Shown here: in pieces, positions 43,518 to 56,271 of the stretch
Layout of the letters: the number at the start of each line of letters is the position of its first letter
How positions within the stretch are numbered: position 1 is the first letter of the stretch
Assembly: GCA_019279435.1 (NCBI GenBank)
Contig: JAAALK010000286.1
Span: forward strand, 41,539,712 to 41,603,711
DNA from: Zizania palustris
Lineage: Eukaryota; Streptophyta; Magnoliopsida; Poales; Poaceae
Reading direction: 5' to 3'
DNA length: 64,000 nucleotides
Notes under the pieces: model-generated
What the model saw: the letters and a program-made list of their open reading frames with translations, nothing else
What the model was told of the DNA's origin: nothing
Databases searched by the model: none
Made by a program: the position numbers and the translations under genes

Positions 43518-45815
43518 ATGACGAGTACGTCTACATCGGCCACCGGTACATCTACATCGACTACTACGTCTACACCGTCGATGGACACAATAGGAGGCGC
43601 GGATATCGACAACCGCAACATCTTGACACCTACGCTTGAAGATATCCCCGCAGAAGACTGAGCAGAGATCGAGGCAAAGTTAAAGGCACTCCAAGACATG
43701 ATGCTTAGAGGCTATGTTAAGACACACGCAGGCTTCATCAAGTGTGACATCGTCACCCCGACCTCGCTCAGGTCCAGGTAACACCTGTATCACCTCGTTT
43801 ATCTTCTTTAGAGATTGAACAAAAAATAGCCGCATCAGTAGATTAGTTCGTTAGCGCTTCACTAGCAAACCGTTTAGATTCGACAGTCAGTTCCCAAGTA
43901 GAGGCAACTCTTAGAAGGTTCGGCTTTACTGAGGCCGTACCCCCGGTCCCTATTGCTAGTGCACCTCTGGCGTACCATGTGTACGGCAGAACCGACGCCA
44001 GCACTGGCACGACCGTGATTTCTCCGGCCCCCACGCATATGGCCGAGACTAAACATTATGCTTGCGGCCAAACTAGCACTGCATACAATGCACCACCACC
44101 TGCACCGATACCCGTGCTACCCGCACCACATGCGCAGGCGCTCGTACACGAGCACGTCATGCAGGTGGCGCGCAGGGAGGAAATCCATGGCCGACACGCC
44201 GATATCCCACTGCGTGTCGCGCCCCCGCATGAGAGGCACGCACAGGCGACATGCCGAGATGACATAGAGGAGCGGTTCCGCGCACTTTTTAGAGAGTGTG
44301 CCGGCTTCGTGCCCAAAGGACGGGTTAGGGTTTACGGTAAACCATACCCCGACCATCTCGATGCAATACCCTACCCCCGCGGTTATAGAATCCCTGAATT
44401 CACTAAGTTCGACGGCGAGGGTAGAAAAACCACACTAGAGCACGTTAGTCAATTTTCGGCATAATGTGGAGAGGTTAGCGGGATAGATGCCCTAAAAGTA
44501 AGGTTGTTTTCTCTCTCGCTATCCGGTACCGCTTTCACTTGGTTTTCGGTGCTCCTATCGAACTCTGTTCAGACATGGGATGATTTTGATCAGAAATTCC
44601 ATGATTACTTTTACACGGGTGAGACAGAACTTAGGCTTTCACACTTGACATCGGTTAAGCAAAAATCTAACGAAAACGCCTTTGAGTACATCAAGTGTTT
44701 TAGGGATACTATAAACCGATGTTTTAGCCTTAATATTTCAGAAAGGGACTTGGCGGAACTAGCTTTTAATGGGTTGCGCTCCGAGATTAAGGAAAGATTA
44801 GACAATTAAAACTTTTTAGAAGTTAGCCAAGTTTTACAGCAGGCTCTGGTCCAAGAAGGCCGAACCAAATATAAAAAGTTTATTAAAACATTTAACAAGC
44901 CTAGGACTGAAATCCACATCATGGAACGCTCTGACGAAGAAGAATCAGAAGAGGAGGATTCAGCCGACATATACGCGGCCGAATGGGTTTGGAACGCTAG
45001 GAATAAACCTGTCACTTGCTCCGAGTTACGACCATCTCCCACAAAGAATCAACCTAGTGAGGTCAAGTACTCATTTGATATAACCAAGTGTGATAAAATA
45101 TTTGATTTTCTCTTAAAAAGTCGGCTTCTCAGGTTACCTAAAGGTCAAGTCATTCCATCTGCCGATGAGTTAAAGAAGCATCCGTACTGTAAGTGGCATG
45201 ATTCACATTCACATAATACTAACGACTGTAATGTTTTTCGACGGCAGATCCAATCGGCCATAGAAGAAGGACGATTGAAGATAGACCATAATCCAAAGAT
45301 GAAGCTGGATAAAGATCCATTTCCCGTCAACGTCGTCGACCTCGGTGAGAAGAAGGTGTTGATTCGGCCAGAACAGGCCGAGACGGCTAAGGGGAAGGAT
45401 GTAATTGTTGGAGAGCCGCGCACTCACACACTCATACCAAAGAACCCCGAGGTAGGAGTGTGGAAATAGAACATTAATGTCCCTTCTGCCAAGGCTCGCA
45501 AGAGGCCAAAGGTGACGTACAATATGTTGTTAAACAAGCATCGAAGAAAAGCCAAGGAAACAGCTCCTCACACTAAGAAGCTAAAGCAGTCGAAGGGTCC
45601 AAGACTCTCGGAGGGTAGCTTCGGACCGATGCAGCCGAACCCTCCGCACGGCGGCTTCGGGCCACAGTGGCCTAACCCTCCGCATGGTGGCTTCGAGCCT
45701 CGATGGCCGAACCCCCCGTACAGTAACTTCGGCCCCCAATGGCTGAACCCCGCACCGTTTTGGACTCCTCCGATAGGAGGCTTCGGCCCGCACCGGCCGA
45801 ACGTACCTCCGGCCT
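43518..45815 (+). pseudogene. Element F gag
   Basis: It starts at ATG 43518 with a Ser/Thr-rich leader. The capsid-like region at 44340-44810 includes GYRIPEFTKFDGEGRKT, a YFYTGETELRLSHL block and ELAFNGLRSEIKERL. A CKWHDSHSHNTNDC zinc-binding-like motif lies near 45190. The tail has Asn-Pro-Pro-His-Gly-Gly-Phe repeats. Stops at about 43661, 44463, 44807, 45467 and 45816 are mostly of C-to-T type. The function would be particle structure and RNA packaging. Confidence 0.8.
45640..45765 (+). repeat. 36-bp coding tandem repeat in the gag tail of element F
   Basis: At least three 36-bp units encode PNPPHGGFGPQW-type peptides with substitutions, followed by a degenerate one. The period keeps the frame open. 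Confidence 0.8.
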
Positions 45816-46673
45816 AGCAGGACCCTTCGCTGGTATGGTCTGAGACACCATAAACTCTGCTGAACCCCCTTCTAGGTAACGGGTTCGGCTCTCAGTGGGC
45901 GAGGCCACTAGAACCACCTATGCCTCCGCCGTACGACTGGGTAGGGACTCCATGGGCTCCATACGTGTCTGGGTCAGAGTACCCTCCGCAACTTAACCCT
46001 ATGCCTTGTTTTCCTTCGAAGTATTATGGATGGCAAGAACAAACAGACATGGCGGAGGGGGCATCGTCCACAGACTATCCGTGGTGCCTCCAAATCGGAC
46101 CATGCAGAACGAAGACGAAGGGTACATGCGCGAGGAGGCCGAGGAAAGGGAGTCCGAAGCCATCACCATCAGAGTGGGGTCTCAGGAAGTCCCAATCCCG
46201 AAGGCTTCGTCGCCGAAGTCTGACGGAGGTGAGTCCCATGCTTCGGCCGGGGTCCGCATCGAAGCCTGGTTCGATCGGCCGAATGAGGCCGATCCATCCG
46301 CCGGGGCTCTCGGCGAAGGCCCCTCCAAACACAGGGTGCATAGGGCTGAAGGGCGCAGTACCACTTCGGCCAGGGTTGATAGAAGCCGAACAGTGGCACC
46401 CGGCACCAAGCCGCAACCTTCTTGGGCACCTCCGGGCATGTCCAAATCATAGAAGAGATGCCTACAACGACTACGGGCACAGGAGATGTGCGAGAAGGAA
46501 GCTAAGGACGAGCGCGACACTATCTTCAAAGAAATCCGCCCTTGGCCGGCTACAAACAGGTATGGAGAGAGAAGCCGGTTGAGATAACCAACCCGACTCC
46601 TAGTCCGAGCGACGACGACGACATTCTTGACGATAACTACTCGCCCGTCTTCGAGGGGCCTGCGCCCTAGGCG

Positions 46674-47104
46674 ATGGACATCAACATCGTCACGCTGCCC
46701 GCCGAGTTCGCCCTACCGCAGGATGAGGCCAAGGTCGCTCAATTGAACCTCGGCCCACGCAATGCCATCTTCGAGAAGCCCGAGGACTCGGCTCGCCATC
46801 TAAAACCCCTCTACGTCAGAGGTCACATTGATGGAAAGCCGATTTCCCGAATGCTCGTTGACGGCGGCGCCACCGTTAACTTAATGCCTTACTCGTTGTT
46901 GAAGAAACTTGGCAGGGGCGAGGATGATCTGAAGAAGACTAACTTGATGCTCAACGACTTCAACGATGAGAGATCCGAGGCCAAGGGCGTACTCTCCATG
47001 GAGTTGACGGTAGGCAACAAGACATTGCCAACAACATTTTTCGTCGTCGATGTACAAGGTAACTACAGCGTGCTGCTCAGGCACGACTGGATTCACGCGA
47101 ATTG
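46674..47104 (+). pseudogene. Element F protease
   Basis: The open frame has MLVDGGATVNLMPYSLLKKL near residue 62. This is the retroviral-type aspartic protease with the DGGA variant common in Tat elements. GNYSVLLRHDWIHAN follows. It is closed by TGA at 47102-47104 (TGG-to-TGA type), so it is cut from RT. It would normally process the polyprotein. Confidence 0.85.
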
Positions 47105-47329
47105 ATGCATTCCTTCTGCTCTACACTAGTGCCTGATACAGTGGGACAACGATGAGGTAGAGGTCATCCCTGCAGATACTTCAGCCCAAGTAGCATTGGC
47201 CGATCTATCGGTTGACGTCATCCATAACAAAGTAGAGTGTCTGTCAGGTAGAGATCTTTCAGATTACGATTTTGTTAGCGTATCCGGAGGACGCTTTGTT
47301 CCAGTGTCTGTAAAGCCGGCTGGAGTAAC

Positions 47330-48304
47330 ATGGCTGTTTTTGTATTAATAGTCATGTCTAGCGAGAGTAATCTAGATTGGTTAAAGTCTCGTGTGGAGCA
47401 ATATCGGTCTAGTAAAGACGGTATTGCCGAGGCCATCACGGACTTTAGCGAAGTAGAGAAATTAGGACAAGGTTTTGCGTCGGCTGATCCCTTGGAGGAA
47501 GTCTACATAGGTGATGGTAGCATCCTGAGGCCGACTTTTGTAAACCAACATTTACAGCCTGATGAAAAGGCTGAAGTAATAAAGTTACTTCGATCGTATG
47601 TAGATTGTTTCGCATGGGAGTATAGCGAGATGCCAGGACTAAGCCGCGAGCTCGTGGAGCATCGGCTACCTATCAAGTCTGGATTTAGGCCTTATAAGCA
47701 GCCTCCTCGCCGCTTTAACTCGGCCGTCTATGACCGAGTTAAAGAAGAAGTAGAGCGAGTGCTCAAAGCTGAATTTATTAGGCCATGCAGGTACGCAGAA
47801 TGGGTTGCTAACATTGTGCCTGTAGAGAAGAAAGGGAGCGACAAGATACGGGTGTGCATTGATTTCAGAGATCTGAACAGAGCCACTCCCAAAGATGAGT
47901 ACCCAATGCCGATAGCTGACATGCTAATCAACGACGCTTCAGGACACAAGGTACTGAGTTTTCTTAATGGCAATGTTGGTTATAATCAAATCTTTATGGC
48001 CGAAGAGGACGTCTACAAGACTGCCTTTCGATGCCCTGGTTTTGTCGGTTTATTCGAGTGGGTCATCATGACTTTTGGTTTGAAGAATGCTGGCGCCACG
48101 TATCAGCGTGCCATGAACTTAATCTTTCATGACTTGCTAGGGGTTATGCTAGAAATTTACATTGATGATGTTGTAGTCAAATCAGATGCTATGGGAAACC
48201 ATTTAGCCGATTTGAAGGTTGCTTTTGATAGAATGCAACAGTATGGTTTGATATGGTTTGAAAATGAACCCACTCAAGTGTGCTTTTGGTGTGTCGGCGG
48301 GTAA
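47330..48304 (+). pseudogene. Element F reverse transcriptase
   Basis: RT blocks in order: FRPYKQPPRRFN, VCIDFRDLNRATPKDEYPMP, FRCPGFVGLFEWVIMTFGLK, NAGATYQRAMN and the catalytic YIDDVVVKSD. A 10-bp tandem duplication (TATGGTTTGA at 48242-48251 and 48252-48261) shifts the frame, and coding continues in the 48258-49937 frame. Confidence 0.9.
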
Positions 48305-49010
48305 GTTATTAGGTTTCATGATTCACGAGAGAGGCATAGAAATTTATCCTAAGAGGCTTGAGAAGATTAGAAACATTACAACGCCGACATGCAAAAAGGA
48401 CGTACAGAAGTTGCTAGGCAAGATGAACTATTTGCGTCGCTTCATATCCAACTTGTCCGGCAAGATTGATGCCTTTGTCCCCATACTCCGACTAAAGAAC
48501 GAAGTCGAGTTCACTTGGGGGGCAAGCCAGCAAGGTGCCTTTGAGAAAATCAAGGAATGCTTGTCATCACTTCCTGTGGTGAGAGCACCCAAAGCCAGGA
48601 TTCCGTTTCGGCTATACATCTCTGCTGAAGATAGCGTGATTGGGGTCGTGCTAACTCAGGAGGTGGAGGGAAAAGAGTACATCATCACGTTCTTGAGTCG
48701 CCACCTGCTGGATGCCGAAACCAGGTACACGTTTGTGGAACATTTGTGTTTATCACTTTACTACGCGTGCACAAAGTTATGCCATTATCTTCTCCCTACT
48801 ACATGTGTTGTTGTTTGTCAAACCGATGTTATAAAGCACATGTTACAGAAGCCGATTCTAAGTGGAAGAATTGGAAAATGGGCTTATGCGTCGATTGAGT
48901 ATGATTTGGTCTACGAACCCCTGAGGGCAATGAAAGGCCAAATTGTGGCCAACTTTATAGTTGACCATCACATAGATGTCAGCTGGAGTGACAATATTGC
49001 TCTAGTTGAG
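48258..49010 (+). pseudogene. Element F RT thumb and RNase H
   Basis: It resumes with KMNPLKCAFGVSAGKLLGF, then the LGKMNYLRRFI thumb, FRLYISAEDSVIGVVLTQE (RNase H start) and VCQTDVIKHML. It forms part of a 559-codon stretch ending in TAG at about 49936. Confidence 0.9.
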
Positions 49011-49014
49011 GTAG

Positions 49015-49410
49015 TTCCATGGAAACTTTATTTTGATGGTTTGGCTTGCAAGAGTGGCCAGGGCATTGGAGTGGTTCTCATATCACCTAATGGAATGCAC
49101 TTTGAGACTTCGGCCCGTCTAGAATTTCCTTCCACTAATAACCAAGCTGAATACGAAGCTTTATTGCTAGGTCTTGAATTATTAGAATCTGTATGTGCTA
49201 GACATGTCCACGCATATGGTGACTCTTTGTTAGTAGTGCAACAAGTAGCTAAAAGTGCTCAATGCTTTAACGGCTTGCTGAATAGTTACTTGGATAAATG
49301 TCTAGACATAGTTGCTGCTTTTGATGACTTCAGAATCTCTCACGTGTCAAGAGAAGCAAATTCAGTCGCAAATGATTTGGCTCAGCAGGTGTCTGGTTAC
49401 CAAGTCAGGA
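49015..49410 (+). pseudogene. Element F second (archaeal-type) RNase H
   Basis: WKLYFDGLACKSGQGIGVVL, NNQAEYEALLLGLELL, HAYGDSLLVVQQV and REANSVANDLA carry the D-E-D-D-type catalytic positions of the archaeal-like RNase H, the acquisition that defines the Tat clade. The first Asp, the Glu and the second Asp are present. The same domain is in element E at 57712-58080. Confidence 0.9.
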
Positions 49411-49760
49411 GAGGAAAATTTTCTGTATTGGAGAAGTTGATGCTTGATCTCACTGCCGAAGCCAGTGACGGTGGGCAGGCGCACCCTCCGGGTCGAACCC
49501 CTCCGGCCGCCGAAGGCCGCTGCGAGCCAAGGTCCCCGGACCAGAGTACTCTACCAACCGAGAGACCTGGTACGCCTGAGGTCATAGGCCGAAGCCTGCC
49601 GCACGGAGAAGGCTCCCCGGAGTCCGAACCCTCCGGAGGGCTTCGGCCCAACACACTCCGAATGGCCGGCTCGACCAGGCTTCGGCAGGAGCAGGAATGG
49701 CTCGGGGGGCATCCCGAAGTCAGTAGTTTAAAAATTTCTCCAGAAGGTGAACTAGCGAGA
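49411..49760 (+). other. GC-rich spacer between aRNase H and integrase in element F
   Basis: The frame stays open but is rich in Pro, Gly, Glu and Arg, with repeated CCGAAG and CTTCGG words like those of its LTRs. Element E has an unrelated spacer at the same place. Confidence 0.75.
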
Positions 49761-51040
49761 CCCTCTGAAGCCCATAAGGGCGATTGGAGAATTCCGATCA
49801 TCCAGTATTTGAGAGACCCTAACCAAAGGGTTGATCGAAAGGTTTGGCGACAAGCGTTCAAATTCGTGTTAATAGACGACACATTGTACCGCCGAACCAT
49901 CGATGGAGTATTATTAAAGTGTTTAGACCATGAATAGTCCCAGGTGGCTATGGGAGAAGTCCATGAAGAACTTTGTGGCACTCACCAGTCAGCCCAGAAA
50001 ATGAGTTGGATGCTCAAAAGAGCAGGTTTTTATTGGCCGACTATGAGTGGAGATTGTTTTAAGTACTATAGAGGGTGTGAAGCATGTCAGAAATTTGGCA
50101 ATATTCAGTTAGCTCCTGCCTCATTACTCAATCCTATTATCAAGCCATGGCCGTTTCGAGGCTAGGGTTTAGACTTCATCGGCCAGATTCACCCTCCTTC
50201 CTCAAAAGGGCATCGGTTCGTGTTGATGGCAACGGATTACTTCACTAAGTGGACCGAGGCCGTACCTCTCAAGAACATGACTCACAATGAGGTACATGAT
50301 TTTATCTTGAAGCACATCATACATAGATTTGGCATTCCTCAAACTCTTACTACGGATTAAGGTAGTTCATTTGTTTCTGGAGAAGTGAGGGACTTCGCCG
50401 AATATTATGGTATTAAGTTGATAAACTCTTCACCTTACTACGCTCAGGCTAATGGTAGGCTGAGTCTAGTAATAAAACCGTGATTAAGCTCATTAAGAAG
50501 AAAATTGAAGAGTTTCCTAAAAGGTGGCATGAAGTGCTTTTCGAGGCGCTATGGGCTTGTAGAATTGCAAAGCACGGTGCTACCAAAGTCAGTCCATATG
50601 AGTTGGTATATGGACAAGAAGTCATTCTGCCTATAGAGGTAGATCTTGGCTCCTTAAGAGTATTAAAGCAAGACGGCTTATTGGTCAATGAGTATGAAAC
50701 TCTTCTGAAGGATAATCTAGAGGAAGCGACCGATAAGAGACTGAGGCCTTTAGAAGCCATAGAAGTAGACAAGAAGAGAGCAGCTAGAGCCTACAATAAA
50801 AAGGTTAAACCAACATCGTTTCAAGTAGGAGATTTGGTTTGGAAGACGATTTTACCCTTAGGCACGAAGAGTCCCAGATTTGGTAAATGGTCACCTAGTT
50901 GGGAAGGTCCTTTTAAGATAGCCGAAATCGCTCCTAGCAAAGCATACATGTTGGCATCTCTGCAAGGAGAGCGGTTTCGAAGAGATTTGAATGGTAGGTA
51001 TTTGAAAAGGTATTTCCCAAGCTTGTGGCAGACAACATAA
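49761..51040 (+). pseudogene. Element F integrase
   Basis: A DWRIPIIQYLRDPNQRVDRK block leads to the zinc-binding HHCC region (ending GCEACQKFG). The core has D in LDFIGQIHPP, D just before a TAA in the TLTTD block at about 50358, and E near 50465. KRWHEVLFEALWACRIAKHG, YELVYGQEVILP and the LVWKTILPLGTKS tail follow. TAG codons lie at about 49936 and 50163, and a one-base deletion lies near 50455 relative to element E. Confidence 0.88.
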
Positions 51041-51109
51041 AAGGTGTCGAAAAGCCGATATGGATGGTATCGTCTTCAGTTCGTTGTGCTTTTAGTTCAC
51101 TCAGTTCAC

Positions 51110-51127
51110 TAAAAGGCAGGGGGCATG
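51110..51127 (+). other. Polypurine tract of element F
   Basis: AAAAGGCAGGGGGCATG directly precedes the 3' LTR and would prime plus-strand synthesis. Confidence 0.8.
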
Positions 51128-52417
51128 TGTTGATAGCAAAAAATGGCATTAATGGCTGAGATTGTCAAAATATCAATTTTGGTGATTTGGGCCAAAAATA
51201 CACATGTCCAGGGTCAGGCCGAAGCCCTACAGGGCCAAAGGTCCATTGGGCTGTGGGCTCCGAAAGCCTCTGGTCAGCCCACGGCCTTCAGCCAGGAAGC
51301 CTTCGGAGGCCCGTGCCACCGAAGCTTCGGCCTGAGGAGCATACCTCAACGGGCCTAGCCGAGGCCCACTTCGGCAGAGATAGAGTTGGATGCGATTCCG
51401 GCTAAGTTTTTATCTCCATCCAAGCTGAATTATAGCAGATTAGATTTGAAGTTTGGCCCCTATATATAGAGAGGCGAGGCCAGCTTAGAGGGCCCCCCGC
51501 AACACAAATCAAAATCAAAGCCCTAGCTTTGATCGCATTTATTTACCTTTACTTTTTTGTACCTCTTCGTGGGTTTGCCTGGAAGCCCTCCGTCGGCCAC
51601 TTCGGAACAGTGGTAATCCTTGTTACTTCGCTTGTGAAGTATCCCTTAATCTACATAATAGATTGCTATCGCCTTGTTACTTCGCCTGTGAAGTATCCGC
51701 TAATCTACGTAACAAATTGCTACCTTCGCTACTAGTGCAACACTTAGCAGAATTCGGTCCTCAGACCGAATTGGTACTTCGAATCCCCTCTGTTGCAGGT
51801 TTCTAAGTTCGGAGCTACTTCGTCGGAGGCGTTCGGAGCTGAGAGATCGGTTTCGGAGGTTGCTGGAACACCCTTCGGTGAGACTACGGGCTTCGCCTAC
51901 ACGCTTCGCTCGCACACTTCGCCACGACAGGCTTCACCACGCTCAGACTTCGCTCTGGATGAAGTCACGCCCGCGCGCGGCGTTTGGGTCATTATTTTGT
52001 ACTTCGCTGTATTAGAGACTTCGCGCCGAACCCCGCCGTTAGGAGGTGATTGTCACGTCTGGATCCGTTCGAAGTTCATCTTCGACTAGGACCAGTCCGA
52101 ACACCGAAGGCATCCTTCGGCGGGATACTTCGCACCAGACGTCGAAGGTATACTTCGGTGACCCCCTTCGCATCACACTCTGAAGCAGACAGGCTCCGAC
52201 CGGTCTGCTGATTTATTCTGTTTAAATATATTTCTTTCGGCTAATTGGATTATTTTGTGTGATCTGATTGTCTAGCGACTCCACCCCCCTTATCACGACT
52301 AAGAGTAGTCGGAATGCGACGTCGGTGATGTGTCACGCTTAGGCTTGTCCCTAAGTATCCGCACATTTTTGGATCGTCGAACTGACCCAAGTGTGGGGGC
52401 ACGTTTTTGTGTCAACA
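51128..52417 (+). repeat. 3' LTR of element F
   Basis: This 1290-bp LTR is collinear with the 5' copy, with intact TG...CA ends and the same TATA region near 51460. Confidence 0.92.
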
Positions 52418-52699
52418 TTACCAAAACTTGATATTTTGACAACTTTAACCATCAATGCCATTTTTTGCTATCAACGCATGCCCCCTGCGTTTTGGCAAAC
52501 TTTAGTGAGCCAAAAGCATAACGAACTAAGAGCGATATGCTTCATATCGGCCTTTCGACACTTCAAGCATTTTTCCACACACTTTAGAAATACTTTTTTC
52601 AAATACCTACCATTCAAAGCTCTACGAAATTGCTCTCCTTGAAGATACTAGCAAATATGCATTACTTGGAGCGATTTCAACAACTCTAAAAGGACCTTC
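52418..52699 (-). mobile_element. Element E: start of 3' LTR, purine tract and end of integrase
   Basis: The minus strand reads the integrase C-terminus (52699 down to ~52570), a tract GCAGGGGGCATG at about 52477-52488, and the LTR start CGTTGATAGC (TG changed to CG) at 52476, running into the element F insertion point. Confidence 0.8.
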
Positions 52700-55600
52700 T
52701 GTCACGCCCTAGTTTTTCTTTCCCGTTGGTTTTCACCAGGCAGCTACGCATGTGCCACGAAAGCAGCCCACGCGTTGACCTGTAGCTTGCTTGTGCCCAC
52801 GCATCCAGCTTGCCACGACTTTGTCCTCGTGTTGCCCTCCATGCGTGCCCAACGCCATTAGCCGCTAGAACCTAAGCTATAGGCTCCATCATTTTGCCAT
52901 GAGAATACAAAGCAAGGAATGCCGGTGTCCTCATCCCTCGCCACTCCTGAAACCTCCCGATCGCTTCATGAGCCTCCATCTCCTAGGAGTTCTTCACTAG
53001 CCATGTGTGTTCTTGCACCACCACCATCGGTAAGAAGCAAAATATGCCCTCTCTGTTGATCCATTGCTCGAATCAAGGCATAAACCATGTTCAAGAGTTC
53101 TCACCGGTTCCATTTTAGCAACTAATTTTATCGGATCAAGACCACAACCAAAACCCCCCTTTTGGACTTGAGTTCATTGCCTCTTCCCCGATCTACTCCC
53201 AGGTACCATATTATTGCAATTAATCATTACAACACCTAATTCATGCTTAGTATAACATGTTCCAATAGCTAGATCATCGTAGTATGGCTTGTAGCCCGCC
53301 GGCGACGTTGAACCATGGAAACCTTTAGGATTCACCGTGGGTAGCTTCGTATGAGCCATTATAGGTCAATCCGAGACCTTGGATAGTTTCCTGATAGTGC
53401 TAATCCCGTTAAAATGTCTGCCATTGCCCCCGGCACCACCCCTCTTTTACTTTACCCCCTTTTTAATTATGGATAAACCATAGCTCTAATTAGAAATCCA
53501 ACCGTAGATAATTTTAATCATAATATGTAGAACCTACGGTTAAAATTTGGTAGAAATCTGCGTTAAAATGAAGGAGTTATGCCCTGGAGAAATTTCAGCC
53601 ATCCGTAGTCATCTTCAACCTCCAACCACTGGTTCTGTTTTTCTTTGTTTCACTGCCAGCTGGGTCCCACGCGTCAGATCTGAGTCTGCTGCTGCCAACC
53701 AACCGTTGGCGTTGTGCCTGCCGCATGGGCCCCGCTCGTCAGCTGCGCTGGATGCCGCCACATGCGTGCGCCCGCACACACTGCTGCTGCGTGCATGCGT
53801 TGCAACCACATGCCCCGCTCGTTTTTTTTGGGCTGGCTCGGCCAGCCCAATTGCATAGTAGCATTTCTTTTATTTATTTATCTATTTTTTGAAATAAATA
53901 AATAAATATTTTTATAATAATAATAAAAATAAATAAATAAATATTTATATATATACATTTGATCGACCGGCCCATGCCCAATAAGATTTGTTTAATGTAT
54001 TTATTTCCTAAATAAAATAATAATGTTAATAATAAGTTAATTAATTAAATAATAATGATAATAGTAGGATAATTAAATAATAATAATAATAATAAATATT
54101 GTATTTTTTATACTAATAGGTCCGGCTACAGTGACAAATAATATTTTTTAGAAAAACATTCAAATAATTCTAGGAAACTCATTTTAATTCTGATAAGCTC
54201 CTAACTCCGTTTAGCTCCGATTATATCCGTTCAAATTTCTATAAGTTTATAAAATTCTAAAATTTCATTTAGTACTATTAAAATGTTTTAATAAAATTTA
54301 TTATATACTTTTATTTTATGTACCGTTAATTGTTCTGTAGTTGTCAATTCTAAAGAGCCGCAGATTCTCGACCTTGAAGATTGTAAGTACTTTTCGGACT
54401 AAGGCAAGTCTTCCTTTGATCATGTTTGCTCCTATGATCGCTAAATTATTTATGTACAAATGCATGTTTAGGACACACGCACACATACACTGAATATTAT
54501 TGACGATCGCCAAGCGCGATTACGTCAACTAAAACCTAAACTTGTCACACTAGCCTTCCTTTGAATGTTGATAATCTTGTAAACCCTTGTAGCCACAAAG
54601 ATTGGTATAACCCCTTCCTAGTATTGTGACGTGGGTTATACTCAATCAACTTTTTATCTTTTATTTCATATCAAAGGCAATCATTGAAATGAATGAATCG
54701 TGTGGGATAAAATGGGTTTTGAAGTAATGTTTTGAAAATGGTACTAAGTACCGATCGTGTTGAAAGCAAATGAAAAAGGAGTGTTTTGGGTAAAAATTGT
54801 CATGAGTCGTCGTTGCCTTTCGTGGCTCGACTTCAAGTGGCACATAAGGACCGATTCCTTGGAAAAAATGTCATGCACACTAAAGTGCAACCTTGCGGGC
54901 ATTATGGGGTGTCCCTGGTTAAGTACTTAGTGGGTTTAGGATCACTTGATTACCGATGGATGTAAAATAGTCGGGGTGTCTCATGGTTTTGTGAATGATT
55001 TGTGAAGTCCTACTCGGACGTGATTTTGGCTTGTGATAAATTGTTGGAGATGAAGGAGGAAGGGAAAAGGCGTAAGAAGTATGATCACAGCGGAATTTTA
55101 GGGGAGAAAGAGCAGAGGTTGTCTGATCCTTGGTCGAGAGGGGCCCTTCTATGTGGTAATAGGTTATCTTAGATCGGCTTTGGAAATACCTTGTCACGAA
55201 CCTCCTATGCCGACGGGTATCAGGAGTAAGTTCGTGTCGTAAGGGTAAAGTGTACACCTTCGTAGAAGTATAAACTGTTCAAACAGCCGTGCCCACGGTC
55301 ATGGGCAAGTGCCATGATAGTTACCCATGCGTAGTCTTTGACTTTGGTTTTGAGCAATGAAATGAGTTGTGGGTTGGGAAGCGTTACCAGAGTACGCCTT
55401 CATGGTGTACGGCTAGCCTTAGTGGCTAGGAACGAGCTTGTGTAGCTCGGGAAGTCGTATTGCTTCATAAAGAGGGTGAGGTTCAACCCTAAGTTGAGAG
55501 ATGAAATATGTTTTGGTAAAGGGGAAGAATCTACCCGATGGAGGGGTAGACCAGTACCAGGATAAAGTAAACATAAGTGAAAGTGGTGATGTGGTGAGTT

Positions 55601-56266
55601 GATGGTTTTTATTGGGGATTTGTTGCAAAGCAATCCCATGATGAGGAAAATGATTTTTGAATTGAGAAAATTTGAAGGGTTGATGTGAAAAGTTTGAAAG
55701 AAGATGAATCAGGGGTTCGCCTCGAGTTTTTGAATATCAATTATTATCACTTGGGTTAGGGTGGAGGTTGGGACCTCTACCATTGGGTATGGTTCACTTA
55801 GTATTTAAAACTTGCATATCTTTTTAACCCTAAGCCGCCCTTGTTCCAACTCATCTATAAACTTTTCCAAGACTTGCTGAGTATGTATGTACTCACCCCC
55901 CTTGCTCTCCCAGATATGGAAGGTCAATAAAGGAGGTGCCTTTCTATTCCATTCCAGAAGAAGAAGGCTTTGAAAGACCAAGGCATAATATAAGAGTAGG
56001 GTTTCGATCCTAGTTCCCAATTAGATCCTAGTTCTCAATTAGGAGCTTAATATTATTTTGTAAATGTTAAAGAACTTCCGCCGCTTGTTTAATCTATTTT
56101 TGTGCCGTGAGGTATGCCTCATACGACTTTTGTAAATACTGTTATGTAAGCATATTTGCGATGGTCTACCGTCGAATTGATGAAATGCCAAGCTTGAAAT
56201 TGATTCAATTCGAAACGTAGCCCCTCGCCTCGGTACGACAAAGTTCGTACGGGGCGGGGCACTACA
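52700..56266 (+). mobile_element. 3.57-kb solo LTR inside element E integrase
   Basis: It begins TGTCACGCCC and ends GGGGCGGGGCACTACA. The flanking CCTTC (52695-52699) and CCTCC (56267-56271) are a 5-bp duplication with one change, shown by the uninterrupted integrase of element F. It holds AT-rich microsatellites at 53864-54110 and the conserved CTTGCTGAGTATGTATGTACTC hairpin near 55875. There are no coding domains. It belongs to the same long-LTR group as 9920-13462 but is clearly a different family by sequence. Confidence 0.85.
53864..54110. repeat. (AAAT)n and (AAT)n microsatellite tract
   Basis: Near-pure A/T sequence with runs of TTTA, ATAA and AAT, including TATATATATA, inside the solo LTR. 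Confidence 0.85.
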
Positions 56267-56271
56267 CCTCC

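Larger units (their letters stand above)
42194..52417 (+). mobile_element. Full-length Tat-clade Ty3/gypsy element F, TTACC duplication
   Basis: The LTRs at 42194-43478 and 51128-52417 (TGTTGATAGC ... TCAACA) are flanked by TTACC at 42189-42193 and 52418-52422. The interior carries a Tat/Ogre-like primer site, gag, protease, RT, RNase H, a second RNase H, a GC-rich spacer and integrase. By eye the LTRs differ at around 6% over the first 235 bp, mainly transitions. Many stops and at least two frameshifts make it defective. It inserted into the 3' LTR of related element E in opposite orientation. Confidence 0.93.

Noticed and set aside
45920..46582. 220-codon plus-strand frame in element F
   Set aside because: It overlaps another frame (46006-46452) that continues the gag-protease linker better. 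Both are remnants of the same decayed linker, not a separate gene.
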